NCBI GenBank assembly: GCA_013151365.1
Contig: JAADIK010000106.1
Span: forward strand, 1-19,777
Origin: Deltaproteobacteria bacterium
GTDB taxonomy: Bacteria > Desulfobacterota > Desulfobulbia > Desulfobulbales > Desulfobulbaceae
Direction of reading: 5' to 3'
Length of the DNA stretch: 19,777 bases
Part shown: positions 14,418 through 19,777 of the stretch, in pieces
Position numbering within the stretch: position 1 is the first letter of the stretch
Layout: every line of letters starts with the position of its first letter
The notes under the pieces: model-generated
Seen by the model: the letters and a program-made list of their open reading frames with translations, nothing else
The model's database searches: none
Told to the model about the DNA's origin: nothing
Position numbers and translations under genes: made by a program

Positions 14418-16982
14418 TCATACCTGCCGCGATTTGAGACTGAGCAACGGACTGGCGATAAAAATGGACGAATAGGTGCCGACGATCACGCCTGTAAGCA
14501 GGGCAAAGGAAAAACCGTGGATGGCCGAGCCGCCGAAAAAGAAGAGGGCCGCCAGGGTGAAGGCCGTGGTCATGGAGGTGATGATGGACCTGCTCATGAC
14601 CTGGTTGATGGAATTGTTGATGACGGTGTAGAAATCGGTCTTGTCGTGTTTCTGCAGATTTTCCCTGATTCGGTCAAAGATGACCACCGTGTCATTGAGT
14701 GAATAACCGGCCAGGGTCAGAAGCGCGGTGACGATCAACAGGGAGATCTCGATGTTCAACAGCCAGCAGATACCGAGCACCACCAGCACGTCGTGAAAGG
14801 TGGCCGCCGCCGCCGCCAGGCCGAAGCTCAGGTCGAAGCGCAGGGCCAGGTACACAAGGACGCCGATCAGCGAGATGGCAATGGCCTCGATCGCCTTGTC
14901 CCGCAACGTCGCCGAGACGGAGGAGCCGATTTCGGCCTGGCTCTCCAGGACAAATTTCTTGTCCGCTTCTTTCTTTTTCAGGACGGCGGTGATCGCGTCG
15001 CCGAGGTTGCCAACCGTTTCCTCTGATTTTTTGAGTTTGACGATCAGCCGGTTTTCACCGGTCACCTTTTGCAGCCTGACATTGCCATAGCCGCTTTGGC
15101 GAAAGTCGGCCCGGATATCTTCCAGCTTGAAGGGTTTCTCCGCCTTGTACTGCAAAAGGGCGCCGCCGGAGAAATCGACACCAAGGTTGGCCTGGCCCCT
15201 GAGGATTTCGACAAAGGAAAAAAGACCGATGATCACCAGGATGGCAGAGACGGTAAAGGCGATCTTTCTGACTCCCATGAAGTCGAAATTCGATTTTTTG
15301 AGAATGCACATGAAGCGGACTTTCTTCAGTTTTTTTGTCTTGTAGAGGACATCGTAGATCAGCCGGGAGCCGAACAGCACGGCAAAGAGGTTGAAGATGA
15401 TGCCCAGCGACAGGGTAACGGCAAAGCCCTTGATCGGCCCGGTACCGAAGAGAAACAGGGCCAGGGCCGTGATCAGGGTTGTCATCTGGGCGTCGACGAT
15501 ACTCCAGAATGCCTTGTTGAAGCCGCTGTCCACGCCTGATTTCACGGATTTGCCCAGGGCGAATTCATCGCGCATTCGTTCAAAGATCAGCACATTGGCA
15601 TCCACCCCCATACCGATGGAGAGGATAATACCGGCAATGCCGGGCAGGGTCAGGGTGGCGCCGAGCATGGCCAGGCCGACAAACAGGAAGAGAATGTTGA
15701 TCACCAGCGACAGGTCGGCGATCACCCCGGACAGCCGGTAGTAGATGACCATAAAGACCACGACGATCAGGGCGCCGAACAGGCCGGAGGTCAAACCTTT
15801 GGTGATGGAGTCGTGCCCCAGGCTGGCGCCGACGGTCATGTTCTGAATGATCTCGACCGGGGCCGGCAGGGCTCCGACCCGCAGGACAATGGCCAGGTCG
15901 GTGGCCTCTTCGTGGGAGAAACCGCCGGAGATCTGGGCGCTGCCCCCGAGAATTTTCTCCCGGATCACCGGGGCAGAGCGGACCACTCCATCCAGGATAA
16001 TGGCCAACCGTTTGCCGACGTTTTTCCCTGTTATGGTGCCGAATATTTTACCGCCCCGGCCGGTCAGGTCCAGGCTGACGTAAGGCTGGTTAAAGGTGCC
16101 GCCGATTCGCACCTGGGCGTTTTTCACCATCTCGCCGGTCATCAGGACCTGGCTTTTCAGCAGGATGGGGGCCTTCCTGACCCGCTTGGTCTGTTTGTCG
16201 ACAAACCGCTGGAAGTAGATCTCGGTTCCCGGCGGCAGGCGGTTCTGCAGGGCGAGGTTGAGCTGCTCCCTGCTTTCGCCGGGCTTCCACTGCCCGGCCT
16301 TGACGGCGTCGTTGATGAGCTGCGGCAGGTTCAAGCCGCTGTCATCGGCCACCAGTTTGAATTCAAGCTGGGCGGTCTGGCCGATCAGGCTGATGGCCCG
16401 TTTCGGATTCTTGATGCCCGGCAGTTCGACCACGATTTCGTTGTCGCCCTGGCGGATAATGACCGGTTCGGCGACACCGAATTGATCAATCCGGTTCCTG
16501 ATGATCTCAAGGGACTGGTTGACCGCATTCTTGCGGATAAAATTAATTTTATCCTGCTTCAGTTTCAGGATAATGCGGGGAAAACTGCCCTGTTCGGCGA
16601 GTACTTTAATGTCCAGGTCGGGGAAGTCGTTCTTGATGATCTCGTTCACCGTGTTTACCGCCCCGGTGTTGGGCAGGGTGAAGGTGATCTGCTTCGGGTT
16701 ACTGGAAGGCATGCGCACCACGGTAATATGTTTGTCCGCCAGGGCATCTTTCAGGTCGGAAGCCGCCAGGTTGAGCGAGTTCTCTACGGCCTTGTCCAGC
16801 TCCACCCGCAGTACCAGGTGCATGCCGCCCTGCAGGTCGAGACCGAGTTTTATCCCTTGCGGGGCCAGGTATGTTTTCCACCAGGACGGGGCACCCTTAT
16901 AGAATGAAGGGACAATGGCCATGATCGAGAACAGGACAAGTCCGGCCAGTAGAGCGATTTTCAGTTTCATGGTGGTGTTCAT
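14418..16982 (-). CDS. secDF: Protein translocase fusion SecD-SecF
   Basis: Inner-membrane RND-type protein that uses proton motive force to help SecYEG-exported proteins leave the channel. It is a natural fusion, 854 aa. The SecD half (1 to about 555) has a first membrane helix (about 8-26), GLDLQGGMHLVL (47-58), the large periplasmic P1 domain, and the helices carrying GMGVDANVLIFERMRDE (458-473; D461). The SecF half (from about 570) has GVDFSGG (601-607) and GYSLNDTVVIFDRIREN (759-775; D764). The charged join KTKKLKKVRF lies near 548-557. ATG 16982 has only a poor ribosome site. A yajC gene, often next to secD, is absent from the window. Confidence 0.97.
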   Translation of the reverse strand: MNTTMKLKIALLAGLVLFSIMAIVPSFYKGAPSWWKTYLAPQGIKLGLDLQGGMHLVLRVELDKAVENSLNLAASDLKDALADKHITVVRMPSSNPKQITFTLPNTGAVNTVNEIIKNDFPDLDIKVLAEQGSFPRIILKLKQDKINFIRKNAVNQSLEIIRNRIDQFGVAEPVIIRQGDNEIVVELPGIKNPKRAISLIGQTAQLEFKLVADDSGLNLPQLINDAVKAGQWKPGESREQLNLALQNRLPPGTEIYFQRFVDKQTKRVRKAPILLKSQVLMTGEMVKNAQVRIGGTFNQPYVSLDLTGRGGKIFGTITGKNVGKRLAIILDGVVRSAPVIREKILGGSAQISGGFSHEEATDLAIVLRVGALPAPVEIIQNMTVGASLGHDSITKGLTSGLFGALIVVVFMVIYYRLSGVIADLSLVINILFLFVGLAMLGATLTLPGIAGIILSIGMGVDANVLIFERMRDEFALGKSVKSGVDSGFNKAFWSIVDAQMTTLITALALFLFGTGPIKGFAVTLSLGIIFNLFAVLFGSRLIYDVLYKTKKLKKVRFMCILKKSNFDFMGVRKIAFTVSAILVIIGLFSFVEILRGQANLGVDFSGGALLQYKAEKPFKLEDIRADFRQSGYGNVRLQKVTGENRLIVKLKKSEETVGNLGDAITAVLKKKEADKKFVLESQAEIGSSVSATLRDKAIEAIAISLIGVLVYLALRFDLSFGLAAAAATFHDVLVVLGICWLLNIEISLLIVTALLTLAGYSLNDTVVIFDRIRENLQKHDKTDFYTVINNSINQVMSRSIITSMTTAFTLAALFFFGGSAIHGFSFALLTGVIVGTYSSIFIASPLLSLKSRQV

Positions 16983-17149
16983 TGGCGGTGCTCTTCTCTT
17001 GTGTTACGGGTCCGCTCGAAAGATAACTTCACGGTATTCCGGTTTCGGGCTGGTCGCCCTGGTCCGGCTGTTCCGGGAACGTACTGTTGAGTGAACTCTA
17101 CGTATTGGTTGTTTTGTCATAAATGTGAATCGGCGGGTTCTTGCCAGGT

Positions 17150-17176
17150 AAAAGCTATCCACTATAAAACGATAGC
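17150..17176 (-). terminator. Weak intrinsic terminator after larB
   Basis: On the minus strand GCTATC (17176-17171), an 11-base loop, GATAGC (17159-17154) and then TTTT (17153-17150). It sits about 25 bases after the larB stop, in the right orientation. The 6-bp stem and short T run make it a modest candidate. The remaining spacer to secDF (16983-17149) shows no gene I trust. Confidence 0.4.
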
Positions 17177-17200
17177 CGGCATTGCGCAATGGTGAGGGGC

Positions 17201-17962
17201 TTATTCTTTGATTTTTCTGTTAATCGCCGCTGCCATGCAGGCGGCGCCGAAGCCGTTATCGATGTTGACCACGGCCAGCCCCGGAGCGCAGCTGTTCAGC
17301 ATGCCGAACAGGGCGCTGAACCCCCCGGCCCCGGTGCCGTAACCGACACTGGTGGGCACGGCGATAACCGGGGCCCGGACCATGCCGGCCACCACGCCGG
17401 GCAGCGCGCCTTCCATGCCGGCCACCACGATAATCATCGAGGCCCGTTGCAGGAGGTCGGCCTGGGCCAGGATGCGATGCAGTCCGGCGACGCCGGCGTC
17501 ATACACGGTCTCGACCCGGTGGCCGAATCGTTCAAGACAAATACGCGCCTCCTCGGCCACCGGCAGGTCCGAGGTGCCGGCGGAGACGATAACCACCGTG
17601 CCCCGGCCGCAGTCCGCGGGGATGTACTGGTCGTTGCCGCTCAGGATCCGGGCCGTATCATGGTAGGTGAGGCCGTCAAGCTTGCTGAGCACCTCGCCGG
17701 CCTTGTCCGCCGCGACCCGGGTCGCCAGGACCACGTCTTTCTGCTTGAGGAGCGCCGTGAAAATTTCAACGAGCTGCGATGCCGTCTTGTTTTCGCCGAA
17801 GATCGCCTCGGGCAGACCGGTGCGCAGCTGTCGATGGTGGTCGAGCCGGGCCGATGACAGGAGTTCGACCGGCAGCTGCCGCAGTCGCTCGATGGCCTGG
17901 CTGACGGTCAGGGTGTCGTTGCGGACCCGGCTCAGCAGGTCCCGCAGCTCATGTTCATTCAT
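17201..17962 (-). CDS. larB: Nickel-pincer cofactor biosynthesis protein LarB
   Basis: Cytoplasmic enzyme that carboxylates the pyridinium ring of nicotinic acid adenine dinucleotide and cleaves it, the first step towards the nickel-pincer nucleotide cofactor of lactate racemase and related LarA enzymes. 253 aa, matching the family. The C-terminal half resembles PurE (AIR carboxylase): VSAGTSDLPVAEEA (about 126-139), VAGMEGALPGVVAG (180-193), VPTSVGYGTGAGG (202-214), then NSCAPGLAVVNIDNGFGAA, where C225 aligns with the Cys known to form an adduct with the substrate. ATG 17962 follows an A-rich stretch rather than a good ribosome site. No larA, larC or larE lies in the window. Confidence 0.93.
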   Translation of the reverse strand: MNEHELRDLLSRVRNDTLTVSQAIERLRQLPVELLSSARLDHHRQLRTGLPEAIFGENKTASQLVEIFTALLKQKDVVLATRVAADKAGEVLSKLDGLTYHDTARILSGNDQYIPADCGRGTVVIVSAGTSDLPVAEEARICLERFGHRVETVYDAGVAGLHRILAQADLLQRASMIIVVAGMEGALPGVVAGMVRAPVIAVPTSVGYGTGAGGFSALFGMLNSCAPGLAVVNIDNGFGAACMAAAINRKIKE

Positions 17963-18027
17963 ACTTTTTTTTCATCGGCAAATATTTTTCTGCGAATTCT
18001 TACCATGATCGGAGACGTTGGTAAACC

Positions 18028-18115
18028 ATTTACGTAACCGGTCGCAGGGATTGTAATTATGCGATATTCTTTACCCCGAACTGTAAGGTGGCTGTGAGAC
18101 GGCTTACCCGTTTAC
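18028..18115 (+). repeat. Repeat copy R3, related to the R2/kdsD element
   Basis: ATTTACGTA (18028-18036) with TCGCAGG (18042-18048), and further on GGTGGCTGTGAGACGGCTTACC (18087-18108, interrupted match), are in the same order and orientation as ATTTACGTA (6640), TCGCAGG (6660) and GGTGCCTGTGACGGCTT (6729-6745). The word CGGCTTAC also heads R1. Gaps between blocks differ, so this is a diverged relative. It lies in the larB-APH divergent spacer (17963-18191), where no clear promoter was identified. Confidence 0.5.
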
Positions 18116-18191
18116 GGCGATTTGATCTTCTGGTACAGTGTGCCAATTTGAGCAACGAAAACAAGAAAATTCCCCGATCCTGGAGATTGTC

Positions 18192-19205
18192 ATGGCCAAC
18201 GAAAACCTGCCGGAATTTATTCAAGCCCTTCTCTCACCCTCTGTTTATGATCATGCAGCTAGCGATATCCGCCTGGTTCAGACCCACATCTCCTATGTCC
18301 TGCTGGCCGGCGACTATGTCTATAAATTCAAAAAACCGGTGAATTTCGGTTTCCTTGATTTTTCCACCCTGGATAAACGGCAATATTGTTGCGAGCAGGA
18401 ACTGGTCCTGAACCGCCGCCTGTGTCCGGATATTTATCTTGGCCTGGTCACCGTCACCCTGGAGCAGGGACAATATCGCCTGGGCGGCGGGGGTGAGGTG
18501 ATTGAGTACGGTGTCAGGATGGTCCGCATGCCTGAAGAACGGATGATGGTCAATGTGATCGCGGCGGGGGAGCTGGGCCGGGAACATATCGATTCCCTGG
18601 TCGAAACCCTGGTGCCCTTTTACCGGCAGGCCGAGCGCAGCGAAGAGATCGATCGTTTCGGGACGGCCGAGGCCGTGGCCGTGAATGTCCTGGAGAATTT
18701 TGACCAGACCCGCGAGTTTGTCGACGGCGGCGCCTTGAGCCGGGACCGGTTCGAGCGGATATCGAACTATGCCCGGACGGTTCTCGCCCGGCAGGACCTG
18801 TTTGCCCGGCGGATCGCCCAGGGGCGCATCCGGGACTGCCACGGCGATCTTTATTCGGCCAACATCTGCCTCGCGGACAAGGTGTACATCTACGACTGTA
18901 TAGAGTTCAATCAGCGTTTCCGTTATTGTGACGTGGCGAGCGATATCGCCTTCCTGGCCATGGACCTGGATTTTCACGGGCTTGCCGATTTGTCCGCCTA
19001 CCTGGTTGAACGTTTCAGCCGCACTTCTGGAGATGACGGCTTGGTCGAAATGCTGGACTTCTACAAGTGTTACCGGGCCTATGTCCGGGGTAAGATCGGT
19101 CTGTTCACGGCCGCCGATCCCGCCGTGGACGAGACGGTCCGGCAGGCCAGTCTGGAGGGGGCGGCCAAGTATTTTCACCTCGCGGAAAGCTACGTGGCAG
19201 GCTAA
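18192..19205 (+). CDS. Aminoglycoside phosphotransferase-fold kinase-like protein
   Basis: 337-aa cytoplasmic protein of the APH/choline-kinase-like fold. Start ATG 18192 has GGAG at 18182-18185, 6 bases before; an in-frame ATG at 18138 lacks one. Seen: YVYKFKKPVNFGF with the likely ATP-site lysine, the catalytic loop CHGDLYSANIC (H217, D219, N224), and YIYDCIEFN (DFG-like metal site), then a helical C-terminus. No evidence for drug resistance: this group is a common uncharacterised one, often annotated as the N-terminal half of a two-domain protein with a P-loop kinase at the C-terminus. Here that second half is the next gene, 6 bp on. Confidence 0.83.
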   Translation: MANENLPEFIQALLSPSVYDHAASDIRLVQTHISYVLLAGDYVYKFKKPVNFGFLDFSTLDKRQYCCEQELVLNRRLCPDIYLGLVTVTLEQGQYRLGGGGEVIEYGVRMVRMPEERMMVNVIAAGELGREHIDSLVETLVPFYRQAERSEEIDRFGTAEAVAVNVLENFDQTREFVDGGALSRDRFERISNYARTVLARQDLFARRIAQGRIRDCHGDLYSANICLADKVYIYDCIEFNQRFRYCDVASDIAFLAMDLDFHGLADLSAYLVERFSRTSGDDGLVEMLDFYKCYRAYVRGKIGLFTAADPAVDETVRQASLEGAAKYFHLAESYVAG

Positions 19206-19211
19206 GGTCGT

Positions 19212-19775
19212 ATGCAGAGAATCTACGTTTTTTTCGGCCGGATAGCCTCGGGTAAATCCACCCTGGCGCAAAAGTTTGCCGAGCATTACGGTTTGCCGTA
19301 TTACAATACCGACCGGGTGCGCAAGGAACTGGCGGGCCTGGATCCCGCGACCCGCTGCGCGGCCGGAGTCAACCAGGGAATTTATACCCGGGATTTTTCG
19401 CGCCGGACCTACCAGGCCATGCTCGACCGGGCGCGGGACGATTTGCAGGCCGGGCGGCCGGCCGTGGTGCTGGACGGCTCGTATTCCGAACGGGCCGAAC
19501 GGGAGCAGGTCCTGGCGTTGGCCGTCTCCCAAGGCGCGGCGGCAGTCTTTATCCTTTGCACCTGTGCCGAAGATGAGGTTAAAAGAAGACTGGCAAAACG
19601 GGCCCGTGACCCGCAGGCGGTCTCTGACGGCCGCTGGGAAATTTACCTGGCCCAGCAGGCCACCTTTGAACCGCCTGACGAACTCCGGGACCGGGGCCTG
19701 ATCACGATCGAGACCGACGCCCCGGTGGAGGTCCTGCTGACAAGACTGGATAAAGAGGTACACGGGGCGGAATGA
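19212..19775 (+). CDS. P-loop ATPase/kinase (AAA_33-like)
   Basis: 187-aa cytoplasmic nucleoside-triphosphate-binding protein resembling zeta-toxin/polynucleotide-kinase-like small-molecule kinases. Walker A is FFGRIASGKST (G9, G14, K15, S16). DTDRVRKELAGL-like acceptor-binding region (YYNTDRVRKELAG) follows, then AVVLDGSYSERAER (Walker B-like region) and CTCAEDEVKRRLAKR (lid region). ATG 19212 uses AAGG that overlaps the stop of the preceding gene, so the pair is translationally coupled. Together they total about 524 residues, the size of the fused family. The substrate is unknown. The gene ends 2 bases before the window edge. Confidence 0.85.
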   Translation: MQRIYVFFGRIASGKSTLAQKFAEHYGLPYYNTDRVRKELAGLDPATRCAAGVNQGIYTRDFSRRTYQAMLDRARDDLQAGRPAVVLDGSYSERAEREQVLALAVSQGAAAVFILCTCAEDEVKRRLAKRARDPQAVSDGRWEIYLAQQATFEPPDELRDRGLITIETDAPVEVLLTRLDKEVHGAE

Positions 19776-19777
19776 AC

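Noticed and set aside
17004..17189. 61-codon minus-strand ORF between larB and secDF
   Set aside because: Arg/Ser-rich, no ribosome site, overlaps the candidate larB terminator, no recognisable motif.
18234..19763. 509-codon open frame on the minus strand
   Set aside because: Antisense to both the APH-like and P-loop genes, whose motifs (HGDLYSAN, Walker A) prove the plus strand codes. GC-rich codon bias commonly leaves the opposite strand open.
1..19777. CRISPR array, tRNA, rRNA, transposase or phage genes
   Set aside because: No regularly spaced repeats, no tRNA cloverleaf with CCA-proximal T-loop, no rRNA signature and no transposase or integrase motif were found by eye on either strand.

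Overview
This looks like chromosomal DNA from a Desulfobacterota (former Deltaproteobacteria) sulfate reducer, most likely close to the Desulfobulbales. The strongest evidence is a complete reductive-type dsrA-dsrB-dsrD cluster. GC-rich coding, CooT and LarB nickel genes, and a DUF4388-type protein agree with that. The lineage call is my inference; no 16S rRNA or tRNA gene was seen. Nearly all of the window is core or housekeeping gene space; no phage, insertion sequence or CRISPR array was seen.

Layout. (1) 1-1370: 3' part of glucose-6-phosphate isomerase, cut by the window edge. (2) 1371-1699: leader region with a palindrome and a sigma70-like promoter. (3) 1700-4498: dsrA, dsrB and dsrD, with a perfect 12-bp stem-loop between dsrB and dsrD and a strong terminator after dsrD. 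(4) 4734-8255, plus strand: birA, an AcuI/YhdH-type acryloyl-CoA reductase, kdsD, a CooT-type nickel protein and a small His-tailed protein. (5) 8276-11867: a divergent pair sharing an AT-rich promoter region. The minus-strand gene is an 882-aa membrane protein whose N-terminus looks like a ubiquitin-conjugating (E2) fold without its cysteine. The plus-strand gene is a Cys-cluster/DUF4388 protein. (6) 11864-16982, minus strand: a tightly packed set read in the order secDF fusion, YkgJ-type Cys-cluster protein, HD phosphohydrolase, HAD phosphatase, unknown 159-aa protein. (7) 17201-17962, minus strand: larB. (8) 18192-19775, plus strand: an APH-type kinase-like protein followed 6 bp later by a P-loop kinase; together they match a family usually found as one fused protein.

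How the genes work together. DsrAB reduces sulfite and DsrD is its activator. CooT, the His-tailed protein and LarB point to nickel handling (CO dehydrogenase, hydrogenase or the nickel-pincer cofactor). KdsD serves LPS Kdo synthesis, BirA biotinylates carboxylases, and SecDF drives late protein export.

The most unusual signals are four. First, the cysteine-less E2-like domain fused to a transmembrane helical-repeat protein. Second, a repeat family: an inverted pair of about 57-70 bp brackets the acryloyl-CoA reductase gene, and one copy overlaps the end of birA. Third, an adjoining 127-bp element closed by a 17-bp helix that ends just before the kdsD ribosome binding site. Fourth, a related copy near 18028-18115.
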